NCBI RefSeq assembly: GCF_038396675.1
Contig: NC_088927.1
Coordinates: 41,562,501-41,626,500, forward strand
Reading direction: 5' to 3'
From: Hydra vulgaris
Taxonomy: Eukaryota; Cnidaria; Hydrozoa; Anthoathecata; Hydridae
DNA: 64,000 nucleotides
This document shows, piece by piece, positions 35,990 through 49,123 of the stretch; within the stretch, counting starts at the first letter, position 1, and each line of letters starts with the position of its first letter. The notes beneath the pieces were generated by a model. The model did not search any database, was not told the origin of the DNA, and saw only the letters and a program-made list of their open reading frames with translations. A program made the position numbers and the translations under genes.

Positions 35990-36690
35990 TAATGCACAAA
36001 TATTTAGAAAATTGGAAAACAAGTTAAAAAAGTTAACTGGAAAATAATTCAACGTTTTTCACAAAAAAAGTTGATTAAACGCAAATCTGTGGTGGAAGAA
36101 AGAATGGTTTTCAAGATATAAAACTAGTTAGAAAACTGGTTAACAGTTTTAAGAGTAACCCAAGACTTTCAATTAGGGTACGCGCAATAAGATGCGAATA
36201 TTCTCATAGTTTTGTAGCTAAAGTTCAAAATAAACATGGTCTTCATTCTTTCAAATCACAAAAAGTGCTCACTCATTCTTAAACTCAAAAAAAAAGTGTA
36301 AGAACCGGCTGCAAAAAGCTGAATAACAATTTTATTTTTAAATACTTCAGTATTATTATTATTGAAGTATTCAGCATTATTATTACTATTGAAGATATAA
36401 ACTGTACTGTTAAAGATGATCAAACTTATATCAATTAGACTCGTCAGCAAATACCTGGTGCTGTCTAATATATTGCCAAATATAGAGAGTGGCAGATAAG
36501 ATACTTAAATACATAAAACATGATAAGTTTGCAGAAAAATCCTTGATTTGGCAAGCTTTTTGTATTAGTGAAAAAAATCAGCACTTTATATTTCTGAGTC
36601 CACACTATTTCTTGAAAAAGAATGTAGAAACGCCTAAGACTTGTATATTTCATTTAGAAGATTTGAAAATGTCATCAAAAAGCATCAAAT
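35990..36690 (+). pseudogene. Tc1/mariner transposase relic inside the hAT relic
   Basis: 36130-36300 reads NPRLSIRVRAIRCEYSHSF then VQNKHGLHSFKSQKV, the paired helix-turn-helix region of Tc1/mariner. 36490-36690 reads DKFAEKSLIWQAFC, the block following the first catalytic Asp. The catalytic Asp region between them is missing or scrambled. No terminal repeats were recognised. Confidence 0.5.
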
Positions 36691-37542
36691 AGTTTTGATT
36701 GTTATTCTGTGCGTAAGATTATGGGTACCACCAAAGCAAACTATGGAAATTTTATTAGATGCCTACAGAAATAAATGTTTTTTTATTTGAATATTTTATC
36801 TTCTTATATCAATGTATTAAAATCATTACTAAGTTCTCAATAAATATTGATAAGAACCTTTTTTTTAGAAGTTTTTTGACTTTCACATTTATTTCGTGAA
36901 CACGCTTTAAGAAAAATTTAACAGTTTATAAGTTATTCTTCTTCTACAAAGCCTGGTTGTTGATATTTAGTTGCACGATATGAATAATATTGCAGATACT
37001 GTTGTCAAAATACTCATTTATTTGCATAGAAGAGCAACAGTTTTCTTCTGAACTTGAATTGTGGATTGCAAAATGGACCAGAGTTAAAAATAAAGGTTAA
37101 TAACTAAGGAATTATTTTTTTTAGTTTAAATGATCTAAATTATAAGAAATTAATCTCTTAGTTTTTAGGAGATTATCTACCATCTACAGTAATAGATGGT
37201 TTGGATTATTGTCCTAATATATTGTTCCCAAGAATTAAAACAATATTTTTAACTATTGGTTGTCTACCCATTAGCATTGCATCAGTTAAAAAAAGTTTTT
37301 CTACTTTGCAAAGATATATCTACATTAAAAGTTACAATATCGAATTAATAACCAAAAAATCTTATTTTTCAACTAAAATTATTTAAACCTAGATTAAAAG
37401 ATTTGCCACGATCTCGAATAAGTCAGATACATTTAATGGTTTAGCTTTAAACTATGTTCATAGGAAAAAAAAATGTGTCAACAGATAGCGTTATTGAACA
37501 GCTTTCAAAAGTTAAAAAAAGAAACATTGAATATATATTGTA

Positions 37543-39079
37543 ATGCTGCATATAATTTTTAGATAAGTTGCTTATTTTTGTTATTACTTATTTGTTTCTA
37601 TTAAAAAGATGGTTTCGGGTAAAATAATTTTTGTTGATAACAAATAATTACTAATCTTATTAAAATTAAATTCGGTAAGTTTTTCCCAAAATTATTTAAC
37701 GTGTACAAGCAACTTTGACCATTTTTAACCCCCATTGTAACGCTTTTGTAACAAGTTCCATACAAGTCTTACAAAGCCAATATTCCCTTTCACACTTTTT
37801 AAATTAGTAACAAGTTTTGCGGACAATTTGATGCGTTTTCGACATAAATGTTTAGACCAATTAAAAGCCTTAAAAAAATGCAAAATTACTAAGTCATGTT
37901 ATTTTATCTCTTAAAATATGGAAAATACTTTTAAAACAAAAATAACCTCACAATAAATAGTTTTATAACTAGAAACTAATTTTTCATAGTAGATTTAAAA
38001 AAATTAAAAAAATTATATTTACAAAAAGTATCCTGCAAAAAATGTTCCATCAGGTACCACCTTAATCATTGTATCAACACTTCACTAATAGTATAGAAAA
38101 TGAATATGCAAAATTTAGCTGCTCATATTTGCACCTTATCAAGATCAATTACGTTCTATTTTTTAGACATCTACATTTTGCCTTGTGTCTGTTGGGGCTA
38201 GTTTATCAAAATTATTTGTTTTCATATATAAATATTTATATTCTTTATCCTATTAAATATAAATCTTGAGCTAAGTATATAAAGTAAATAGAAGTACAGT
38301 AAACAAAATTGTTCGTTGTCTATAAATCTATATGAACAGGATGTAACTTCTGTTAGATAAAACTTTGAAGATCTAAATTAATTGTTTACATGAAGTTCCT
38401 TTCGTATTGAGGTTTATTCATCTCTAATTAAAGCCAATTGCCACACGGGGACCAAATAGCGAAATCCTCAAAAGACAGGTTCAAATCTATATATAGCATC
38501 GGTCGAACCAGAGTAACTGAGTACGAAGAATAGTGAAAGTAGGAAGTAATCAACTTAAAAAGATAGCATAGAGAAATGTAGGCAATTCAGCCATTTAAAA
38601 ACACAAGAACTAAAAACTCTATCATCCTTTTGGAACCCAGCAGGCATAAAAAGATGTTTTTGAAAATATGCAAAAAAAAGACGTTCAAAACGCTTATTGA
38701 ACCAAAAACGTTTTTTTGGGACAAAATGCCGGTTTGGGACATTGTCTTTAAATCAACTTATTTTTATCTCAACTGTTTTAATAATAAATTTTTTTACCAC
38801 GTTATGCAAATTACCACGTAATTACCGAGTAATTTGGTTACGGCGTAATTTTCTATATCTCTTCTGACCATTAAGTAAAAACAATGAAAACAAAGGAAGG
38901 TAATAAACTGTTTTTACTATGTTGAAGCACTAATGTGTAAAATAGTTTTTAAATATAAGGTCTACTACGCCTTTCTTATACATTTACGGAAAAAGCTTGT
39001 ATACACATATTATATAATGCAGTACGCTTTTTTTTTTTCATTTTTAATCTAGAAGAAAAGAGATCTAGTGATAGAAATC
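37543..39079. other. No gene seen
   Basis: This stretch is AT-rich with scattered short open frames and no recognisable domains, RNA gene or repeat. Confidence 0.5.
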
Positions 39080-40470
39080 AAGAACTTAGGGCTTTCTGCC
39101 CCTACATCTTTTCAGTTTTGTTCTTGAAAATGATAAATTGGAAGAAGATGTTGATATAAGCAATTTACAGAATCATTAAAAATCTTTGTCAGTAAGTAAA
39201 AAATACTTGAAACATCACCGCATCTTTCCAAGTTTTATTAAAAGAGAAAAAGACTGGTTTGAAAAAAGCATTTCAGTTCATGAAAATAGAGTAGACAAGA
39301 AATATCAAGTTTTTGAGTCAAGAAGATCAAGGAAGAATTTTGGGAGGCCTTCCAAAGAGTGAAAAGAGCTTGCAGAAAGGGGTAAAAGTAAAATTAAACG
39401 GAAAGTTACAGAACATCCTCAGCATCACTAGAGCACCAGCAGCTCAGCATCCTGCAGAGGCACTTAATAAGGCAGACATTCAGATTCAACTGAAAACTAT
39501 TGTGTTTTCAGTTGAGACTGTGTTCCAGACAGCCTGGGTTTCACTAAAACTTGTTGTGAACAATGAAACAGTAGGTTTGAACAATAGCTCCTCCAGTACC
39601 GATTAATGTAGACCTCTTAACCTTCAGTACAGTACAGACAGAATAAAAAGAACTGTGCACAATAGAGAAAGAAAGGTTAATACTTGAAGCATCAAATCTG
39701 GAAATATTTAAAATTCAAAAGTACAATCTTAAAAGATCAACTACGATAAAGGTTATACAATGTTTGACGAAAAGGTTTTCAATGCCTTAACCAACACTAC
39801 TTTATTAATGATTTGGAAAATGTGCAAAAAAGAAAGTGCAATGAAAAGGCATTGATGCTGTTAATTCTCCACTGCTGGATAAAAAAGTTTGAGTACATAT
39901 TACATCTAGGCTACAGAATTGATGTAATGATTCATCAAGCTAAGAAAACTTAACACAAGGCTTCTGTGCAGAACTAAAAGAATCATTCAAGCCAGATGCG
40001 AGGAAGAACTTAGCCTCATTGTTGATCTTTCTGACCGGTATTTAGAAGCAAAAACAATGAAAATACTGCAAGAAGATCTTTTAAAGATGCTAAGGTATTC
40101 TCTGATATAATTGGAGTTAAAGTTGAGGTTATAAAAAGACTAAGGACAGTCCTAAAGGCAGTTTGTTCGGGTTTCAAACAAGACAACGTGAAATTCATAT
40201 TGTTGTGCAATGAAACTGCAAATTTGAAAGTGGATAAATTTTCCTTGTATATAATACCTTAACTGTACACAAACTCCTGAAATATGGTACTCAGATTACG
40301 AAAACATTAAAACTACCCATCTGATTTTAATTAGAAGAATCACAAGAAGCTTTAAACAAGGAAATTGGCAGAGCTAGATTAAATCATAGCGCTAATTTCA
40401 AAAGTAAATGTAATGAGAAACCAGTTCAACCACCTTCTCATTAGGTCGGACCCTATAGAATCTACTACGA
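39080..40470 (+). pseudogene. Second RAG1/Transib-like transposase relic
   Basis: At 39200-39390 the translation has HRIFPSFIKREKDWFEKS and then NFGRPSKE...LAERGKSKIKRKV, resembling the N-terminal region of the same transposase family as the 5849-7407 relic. At 40230-40450 it has LTVHKLLKYGTQITKTL, LEESQEALNKEI and the remains of a SDP-type C-terminus. The EESQEALNK block corresponds to the region of the third catalytic Glu. The middle, with the first two acidic residues, is unrecognisable. Many stops and frameshifts are present. Family assignment is tentative. Confidence 0.45.
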
Positions 40471-40520
40471 GCTTCAAGAAGTACAAATGGGAAACAACTA
40501 TCAGCTTAAGTTCTTGCTTT

Positions 40521-40992
40521 CCCTAGTAGCAAGATATATTGGTGCAAATTTGATATCAATGGTGCAATATTGGATATCTTGGCTAATATCAAGATATACA
40601 ATATTGCGCCAATATTGTAAATCCTGATATTGAATAAAGTATCGCCAATATTGGCATATTTTAGTTTTATTTGGTCATGTTTTTGCCTTTTTTGATCTTT
40701 ATAAAGTCACAAGTAAAAATGTATGTAAAATGTCAACTATGACATTTACATACATTTTTACTATTAAATATATCAGTTACAAAAGCCAACTATGGCTTTT
40801 GTAACTGATATATTTAATGCTAAGTATAATTTATATTTGGAGTTATATTGCAGTTTATATATAGCTAAAATTGTAAATCAATATCGGCTATATATATGTC
40901 AAAATGTGGACATTTTATATTGGTGCAATATTGTCAACAATATTTAGCCTATATAGAGATCAATATTGCACCATTGTTGCTTGCTACTAGGG
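40521..40992. mobile_element. 472-bp MITE with two internal stem-loops
   Basis: The ends are CCCTAGTAGCAA (40521) and TTGCTACTAGGG (40981-40992), exact inverses. Flanks TTGCTT on the left and TTGCTTG on the right suggest a 6-8 bp target duplication. Inside, two stem-loops lie side by side: 40712-40735/40740-40762 (24 bp with one bulge) and 40764-40788/40793-40817 (25 bp, perfect), both with the loop ACTA. TGGTGCAATATTG-type words recur near both ends. No coding sequence. Confidence 0.8.
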
Positions 40993-43149
40993 TTGCTTGT
41001 TACAAATTAATTGATAAATACATATATTTTTTTGCCTTAAAACTGTCTTTTCATTTTGAAAATAAGCTTTTACAAAGCATTTGGTGAAGTAAGATAAGCT
41101 TTTTAATATAAATTTTTTCTCAAGACCTCCTTATTTTGGTATTTTAAAAGAATTTTCTAACCTCCATTCCTTTTAATTGTTTTTTGGTGTGGTATTTTTT
41201 TTTAACTAAGTTTTATTAAATTTCAGTATACTAAATATTTAAGTTATAGAAAACTTAATCAAATAAATATCATTTTAAATTATAATCCTTTCTCCTCATT
41301 AGTCGTACTTTGGTAAATTTTTCTTTATAAAAAACAAGACATTTTTGGATCTTTTTTTTTTCAAAATATTTGAATTCAAAATTGCCATAAAATTTTTGCC
41401 AATTGACTCCCTCTATTTATTCTTTCTTTATTTTAAACAAATGTAAAGCCATTAAACACCAACCGTCAAATTCTCTGTCGAAAATAAGAAAAAATTTCCT
41501 AATTTTTCTGAAAACAACCTTTGCAAAAACTTAATTTGTGAAGTCATTTAATATTGTTTTCAACTAAATATAAATTTTTTTAACAAATTTTTAATAAACT
41601 CATTATTTATTAAAACATAATAAATAGTGAGTTTATTAATAAATTTTACAAAAAACGATCTTTTTTAATTATAATTTTTTCCCTTTAATTAGTCATAGTT
41701 TTGTCATTTTTACATTAAAATTAATAAAAAAAGTTTTACACATCCTATCCAAATATGTATCAAACAGTTAGTTGTATGACTGTCAAAGTAGTAAAATTCA
41801 ATTTTTAACCTCAAAAATGAAATCCCTGACCCAGAAAAATCTTAAAAAAAGGTTTAATATGTAAAATCACACTAATGGGTGACTAGTTAACTGAACCATT
41901 TCATGGCATTTAACCAATAATAAGGAGATAATATGTTGCAAGATAAAAAGAAAAACTGAACAAAGTGTCGAAGCCAGTAACCTAAAAAGATTGTTTAACC
42001 AACAAAAAACGACATGTTAAATAAATAAAAAAGAAATAAACCTGCAGCCTCAGCTTAGAACATTGATAAAGTTATAGCAACAAAAAAAAAAAAATAAGTT
42101 TATTTGATTTAACAATTAAAAGATCCTGACATGTGATGCGGTTAGTTAAATCGTTTCAAATATTTAACAAGATGTTAAAAAGACAATCAATTAACTTTTC
42201 TAGTTTAGGCACAATCTGAATTCGATGCAGTCACTTGTGAGTCGATCATTATTCTTCATGACGTCAACCAATGGGTGACAACCACATGCATTGAAGAAAA
42301 GTATTGTATTAAGATTACCTAAGAGGCTTCGTTTCAATTTATTTTAACACTCAAATAAGACAAGTCCTTGATGGACTTGTTGGTCCTAAATGCCTTTTTC
42401 CAGAAACAGTAGAAGCATGCACACGACAAACTAATGCATCTGGCCATAGTGTTTATGCAGATGCAATTCAGTTAATTATGCATAGAAAAGATGCTATAAC
42501 GCATATGAAAACAAAATTAAGAGTCCTCTTCTTATTTTTTGTTTGGAAATGTAAATCTCAGAGGCGTAGTTACCGTGGAGTAGTTGGAGCAAATGCTTTC
42601 AGCGCACAAGTTATTAGAAATTAATTTTTTTTGCTATTTTTTTTTGATTACCTTGGAGAAATCTTCAAGGGTCTTGCCATTTTTCCAGAGATCGCGGTCA
42701 AAAAGTTTGCTAGCAACCCCAATCCAATTTATGGATTATGAACTTAAATTGCCCAAGTTTCGTGCGAGATAAGTAATGGGATTAGAACCCAGTACACAGG
42801 AGAGCATAGTAACTTAAAGTTATTCAATCGCACTCCACTTTTTAAAAAAACTATTGATATATAAATAGGTGTCAAGTGGGGCGACGGAAGTCTTACCGGT
42901 TGTGGCGATCAAAAAAAATGCCCTTAAATTCTTCAATTTGTCTACTAGAGATAAATAGTCCAAGTCCTATTTTGCCTACTGTATCTAAAAAATATCAAAC
43001 TTGCCAACTAATTGATTGAATAGCAGTGCCAATTTTTTCTTACAAAAATTGACATTTTTGATTTTCAAAAAGCCTTAAAACCTAAAATAATGAATTAACT
43101 TTAAAATCTCTAACTAAATATGGACTTAACATTATTAATTTCATAAAAT
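40993..43149. other. AT-rich spacer with one unrecognised open stretch
   Basis: The only coding-like segment is 42353-42528, about 57 open codons with LDGLVGPKCLFPETVEACTR and ASGHSVYADAIQLIMHRKDA. The family is unknown and there is no start codon or splice signal I can defend. Nothing else was recognised. Confidence 0.4.
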
Positions 43150-43189
43150 CGACACGACGTCATCACAATATTCACGATTAACCAAGGTA

Positions 43190-46100
43190 AACTTAGCTGT
43201 TCGGAACTATCCGATATTACACGTGATCAAAATGAAACTATTCAAAGAATTATAAAAAGAATGGAATTATTAGAATCGAAAAAAGAAACTGAAATTACTG
43301 TAAACTCAATTACCAAAACTATATTATCTGAACAGGAAGCGACAAAAAAAGTGTGAAAAGAACATTATCGTTTTTGGAATTCCAGACTCAAATTATTTAA
43401 ATGAACTTGAAAAAAACAACGACAACAAAAAATAATTGACGAGATATTTGAGGAAATTGGTAAAGGCAATGAAAAACCTATTAAAATAATAAGATTAAAA
43501 AACAAAAAAAACTCCGCCCATTATTGCAGTGTTTCCTGAAAACAGCGAACGCAAAAAAGTTTTACTTGCCACTAGGGAAATATGCAAAAACATAAAATAT
43601 ACAAATGTCTTCATTAATCCAGATATGACACTCGCCGAAAGGCATATTGATTCTCAACTAAGAAAAGTAAGAAATAAGAAAAACTAAATACTTCTAGAAA
43701 ATGAACAAAACTCACCCTTTTGATGGTGCATTAGGCGTTACGAAGTCATCAAACTTAATTTTAGTAAACAAAAAATATAAAAAAACTATAAAAAATTGGA
43801 TTAATTTTCAAACCATTAAAAAAATTACTGAAACTAAATCTGTCAAAGCTATATACACAAATGTAGACTCCTTGTTAAATAAACGCCATGAGCTCAAACA
43901 AATTGTAAACAATCTGAAACCAGAAGTTATTTTTTTAACAGAAACTCTGCCTAAAAATAAAAAAATTGAAGTTAATGATCCGAGTTTGCTATTGAAAATT
44001 ACTTACTACATACAAATCACAACAATAGTTCTTGCCGAAGAGGTTTAGCAATATTTATACATATCAAACTAAAGTCATCCCTAATAAACCTAGATATATT
44101 TCCATTAGAATCGCTCAGTTGTGAAATTACAACGAAAACTTCTAAGTTATTGTTAAGTTTATATTACAGATCACCAAACAGCAACGATGAAAACACTAAC
44201 TGCATAAATCAACACATTGCCAAACTTTCAAAAAAATATCCAAATATACTTATTATTGGAGATTTTAACTACGCAGATATCAGCTGGAAAAATCCAAAAC
44301 AACCTATTTCAAATTCCTTTAAATCAATTAAGTTTACTGAAAAAATTCGCGATTCTTTTTTAACCCAACTTACTTCAAAAGCAATACACATCAGAAAAAA
44401 TCAAAGTCCTTCTACAATTGACCTCTTGTTTACTTCTGATGAAAACATGATTTTAACTCATTTAGCACCCATTGGCAAAAGTCATCATCAACTACTCTAC
44501 TTTACTGTGTCGATTGAATCTATTATAAACATACCACAATACCATACAAAACATTTATACACAAAAGGGAACTATGACAAAATTAATGAAGACCTTGCAA
44601 GTATTAAACTCTGTCCAACATCCAACTCAGACCAACTATGGAGTATCTTTTTCAATAATCTTAAAACTAGTATCAACAATAATATACCAAAATCTAACTT
44701 TAAAATTATAAAAAGCTAAAAATGGATTGACTTTCAAATAATCAATTAACTTAAACTTAAATGAGACAAATATCGTCAATATATATTAAACAAAAATGAA
44801 GAAACATATAATGAGTACCACATTTCACGAAACAAAACAAAAGCAGCGTGCAGAAAAGAAATTATTGAATTTGAAAAAAAAACTGGCTGGAGACATAGAC
44901 CAAAATCCAAAAGCATTTTACTCGTATGTCAAATCAAAAAGAAAAAACAAAGAAGCGTTCTCTGACATCCAATACAATAATATTGTTGCAACTACTGATC
45001 TAGATAAAGCTCATCTACTCAATAGTTTTTTTGCAAATACTTTTTTAAACAAAAAAATAACACCAACACCACCATTTGACCTAACATATAAAAAATGTAA
45101 ATCTACTAACTAACAATATTGATCTAAGTCCAGAAAATATTGAAACATACCTCCAAAGTCTAAACTCATCTAAATCAAAAGCCCTGATATCTTACACCCA
45201 ATAATATTTAAGAAAACTTGCTTTTTTTTGCTTTGTTAAAAATAGTAGATAAATGTCTAAACATTTATTTACTATTTTTAACAAAGTGTTTGAGATTGGA
45301 TTAATACCCCAAATATGGAAAGACGCAACAATTGCACCCATATTCAAAAAAGGAGACAGATCAAAAGCACTTAATTATAGACCTATCAGTATAACATGTA
45401 CTTTAATAAAAATCTTTGAAAAAAATTATAAAAATCATATTATGACACACCTCATTAACAATAACTTATTAAGTCCACACCAATATGGATTTCGTTCAAA
45501 TCATTCCTGCTTAACTAACCTTTTAACTGTAGTTAATTATTGGACATCATCACTTGATAATAATATTTCCATCGACAACATTTATCTCGATTTTGAAAAA
45601 TCCTTTGACAAAGTTCTAAACTTATAGCTTATGGTATAAATGGATCAATACTATAATTGGATTAAAAACTTTTTGAAAAACCGTAGACAAAGAGTTGTTG
45701 TTAATGGTAATTATTCAAACTGGGTACCCGGTAAAAGTGGAGTTCCCCATGGCTCCGTCCTTTCAGCATTACTTTTTATTACATATGTCACCGATATCCC
45801 TGAAGTAATCAAATCAAAAGCTGCTCTTTTTGCTGACAATACCAAAATATTCCGTTCTATTGAAAACACTCAATCTGCGCAAGAATTACAAAATGACATC
45901 GACGCTCTTGTTACATGGTCTCAAAAATAGAAAATGAAATTTAACATTGGTAAATGTTCTGTAATGCACTTAGGAAACAACAACAAATCCCATACTTGTA
46001 ATATGCATGATTCAAAAAAAATATGAGTAAATATTAAACCCACAAATTGCGAACGAGATTTAGGTAACCATACAGATTCGAACTTAATATTTTCCAAACA

Positions 46101-46745
46101 CACAACTTTCAAGTCAACAAAACCACACAAATAATAGAAATAATAAAAAGAACATTTACATCATATCCAGACTTATTATCCTTTAAAAAACTATTTACAG
46201 TTCTAGTCCGCCCTTACTTAGAAAACTGTGGATCAATCTGTAACCCTGGACTTCTCAAAGACAAAGGGCAAATAGAAAGTGTGTTAAGAAGAGCTTCGAA
46301 ACGAATCAATGGATTATTTGATCTACCGCATGAACAAAGATTTTTGGCGTTAAATATGACAACTGTAAAATACAGGCTACTTCGTGCAGACCTAATCAAC
46401 GTCTTTAAATGGTGCACAAATAACAATAGTGATAGAAGTCTTTTTGAAATAGATAGCCAATTTATTACTCGTGTTCATGTATATAAACTAAAAATACAAT
46501 CTTCACGATTAAACTTTTTTTCTCTAAGAATAATAAATAAATGGAACTTTCTTCCTAATAACATTGTATTAGCGTTATCTCTAAAAACATTTATTCTGCT
46601 TCAAGACAGTCATCTAAAAAATGAATGGCTTCTCCAAGGCTAATCCAGATTTTATTTTCTATTAGTTATACAAACTCTGTAATTGTCAAGTATTATTTAA
46701 CTAGGTTGACAGGCAGTTTATGCCTACACAATTTGTTGTAAAACC
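43190..46745 (+). pseudogene. CR1/L2-like LINE, ORF1 and ORF2 broken
   Basis: ORF1 remains (43190-43690) show a coiled-coil stretch, NIIVFGIPDSN and a basic tail. ORF2 has an apurinic-type endonuclease: NVDSLLNKRHELKQIV and EVIFLTETLPKN (43850-43960), then LSLYYRSPNSND and NILIIGDFNYADISW (44150-44290). Reverse transcriptase follows: FKKGDRSKALNYRPIS, QYGFRSNHSC and DFEKSFDKV (45253-45620), VPHGSVLSALLF and LFADNTKIF (45640-45930), where the catalytic FADD is FADN. The C-terminus at 46281-46643 has FFSLRIINKWNFLPNN. At least five frame changes occur. The 3' UTR contains GTTGACAGGCAGTTTATGCC. Clade assignment is by eye. Confidence 0.8.
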
Positions 46746-46949
46746 CTTATGTTAAATAGTAGAGTAGAATATAAAACCTTCAATAAGTTATATGAGGAAG
46801 TTAAATGAAAAGCAAATGATATGGACTTTTAGGAAAAATTAAAGAAAAAATCTTAACTTTCAAATGGAACCAGAAAATTTAAATACTAATGCCAATACCT
46901 TGGTCTAACAAATTTATAGAAAAAAAATTTAGTGTTACTAATTATATGG

Positions 46950-48046
46950 TGCAGATATCACGCAAACTGCTGCTGAAAAATGGTGTTTTATCTTTCCCTG
47001 AAACAAAAACCGGAAAGGAAATGTCTCATTTGTACTTAAGTGCATTTACTGTATGCTAAGTTTAAAATCAGTTATCCTGATATAAAAACTTGTTTTTCTC
47101 ACTGTTGCTCAAATCGTTCAAAATGGTGCATTACAGTGTGAGCATCTGGTTAATGATTAGTGCAGTTGAATTATCCAAGATTTATCATGAACTTATTGAT
47201 ATATTTCTAGTAGGGCTAACAAGAATTGCATGTTACATTGTTGCCCTTTGTGTCCAGAAGATTCTATATTAAGAAATTATCTTGAAAATGAGGTCTACTT
47301 TCAAGAAGATATTGATGAAGATTATGGTTATTGTATAGATTACAAACAATGGAAGACAACTGACCGATCTGCGCCAGTAATTCTAACAGAAATCACGTAG
47401 CTTAAATTAATACTTTAATAAATAAGTTACAAAAACTTACTGTTCATTCTTACAAAAATTTTTGCAAAACATTCATACATTGCTAATTTTTTATAGAAAT
47501 TAAAAAATGAGTTAAGAAGTACTGAGGTCATTTTCCTTTGTGATTTTTTAGAAAATTATGAGTTTGTTGTACAAGACGAAGTTCAAATTTTTCACTGGAG
47601 CAAAATTCAAGCAACAATGCATCCTACAGTAGTATACTATAATGTGAATAATGCCTTTAAATGTGATTCAATATGTTTTATCTTAGATAATTTACTGCAT
47701 GATAATTTCATGATAATTTGCTTTAATAATCTCATCAGTTTTTCAAACTGATGAGTTTATTAAAGATTGCTTGCCTAATATAAGCATTGAAATGTTTGCA
47801 TGTTTGATTTATAATAACAACCCATAGGTTGGAATAGTGGAGGATATTGATGTTGAAATTAAAGACTTTCAAGTTAGATTCATGCATCTATTTTACTCTT
47901 CAAGGTCATATTGCCAACCTTATAGAGATGGTGTGTGCTGGGTTCCATTAACAAACTTATTTTTAACGGTTAATATTCCAACAATTGTCACAGGAAGACA
48001 ATACAAAATCAGTGAAATTGATTATCAAAGCATTAAAGAAAGCTGA
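46950..48046 (+). pseudogene. Unclassified transposon gene, C-terminal exons
   Basis: Three exon-like pieces belong to one multicopy cnidarian family: about 47225-47396 (CPEDSILRNYL, DYKQWKTTDRSAPV) ending at a GTAGCT donor; 47497-47690 after TTTTTTATAG (STEVIFLCDFLENYEFVVQ, IFHWSKIQATMHPTVVYYN); and 47828-48046 after CCCATAG (IVEDIDVEIKDFQVRFMH, GVCWVPLTNLFLTVNIP), ending in TGA. A segment that would carry the acidic SDGxAGQYKN-type motif is missing between the last two, where a 21-bp hairpin sits (47721-47765). The 5' part is absent. Confidence 0.5.
47721..47765. repeat. 21-bp hairpin with 3-nt loop
   Basis: CTTTAATAATCTCATCAGTTT and its reverse complement (20 of 21 positions) flank TTC. 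Confidence 0.85.
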
Positions 48047-48197
48047 GTAAACTTTAAGCCAGAGAACTAATTTTTTATGAAACTGTTAAAGATTGTTAAT
48101 TCTTATTTTAATTCTTTTTATTACAATTTCATTATTTCCATGGTTTATTTTTTTAGGGTTTTGACTTTTAGTATTTCAATATTTTTAGGGTTTAGAA

Positions 48198-48960
48198 ATA
48201 TAAAACTTTAAATGCAAATAAATCTGATTTAAAAAGGATTACCCTTGCAGTTCTTTTGTTTTATGGCATTTGTTATATATAAAACATTAGAAAAAAAATT
48301 TATAATCATGTCTTTCAGGCATCTCAAGATAAACAACTTTTGTACGGGCTTCAAAAAACTTACAAAAAACTTTACATTATTTTGAAACTGAATTTTCATA
48401 TAGAAGCTTTAATTTCTTAGTGTTTTAGCTATTATTTTCGAGTTCCTCTCCCTAAAATAATGTCCTAAATAGAAAATCCTTCATTAAGCATAAAGGTTGT
48501 ATAAAGTAAAGGTCTTTAATGTAAAATGCAAACAAGTTTATATATTAGAACTGCATTTGAGATTCTAAAATCTTTTTAAAACAATGCAAAAATTAGTGTA
48601 TATAATTTTTTTTCATTATTAAATAACAATTTTTTAAAATTTTTTTTATAAAACTTTCAATGCAAATAAATCAGATTCAAAAAAGAAAATCCCTGCAATT
48701 TTTTGCAATATGGAGTTTTGTTATATATAAAACCATAGGAAAAAATTTCAGAGTCATATCTTTTAGGCATCTGAAAATATACTTTTTTTTGTATGGGGCA
48801 TCAAAAATCTTATAAAAAGTGTTTTTTAGTGTTTTAGGTATCATTTTGAGTTCTTCTCTCTAAAAAAAAGTTAGATACAAATTTTCAACACTATTGAGCA
48901 AGTACTTCATAAGTTAAAGCTAATTGTGTTATGTAATTAGCTTAAAATGAAAACGGCGCT
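48198..48960 (+). repeat. Diverged tandem duplication, period 448 bp
   Basis: 48198-48530 and 48646-48960 align at a constant offset of 448 bp through AATGCAAATAAATC, GTTATATATAAAAC, TTTAGTGTTTTAG and GAGTTC.TCTC. Numerous differences point to an old duplication, probably within the 3' region of the transposon ending at 49150. Confidence 0.75.
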
Positions 48961-49123
48961 GCAAAATATAATCAAAAAAGAGATTGGGGCTGAGTATCGA
49001 TATCTTTGAAACCGTAAGAAGTCAGACACTAAAATTTGGAGTGAAGTTTTCTTTCATTAATATGAGTTTGTATTCCAAAAATTATCAAAATCTGAAATGA
49101 TATGGTGCCGAAAATGTTTTTTT

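Larger units (their letters stand above)
34775..37542 (+). pseudogene. hAT transposase (P52rIPK/THAP-like), fragmented
   Basis: 34775-35116 is open and encodes ENRKRITPIIESVIFLVRQN, IPLRGHSNDG and LRELLRFRIKARDKILENHL, the start of this hAT family's core. 35180-35530 has TADVSYSPQMTIILRYIF and HCVGIATDGCSVM with frame breaks. 35630-35740 has LYNPLFDHVLDDLKDRYL. After an insertion, 37190-37542 has the dimerisation block LPISIASVKKSFSTLQR and a basic C-terminus. The diagnostic SAERSFS has become SVKKSFS. The interval 35840-36890 is foreign sequence. Confidence 0.7.
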
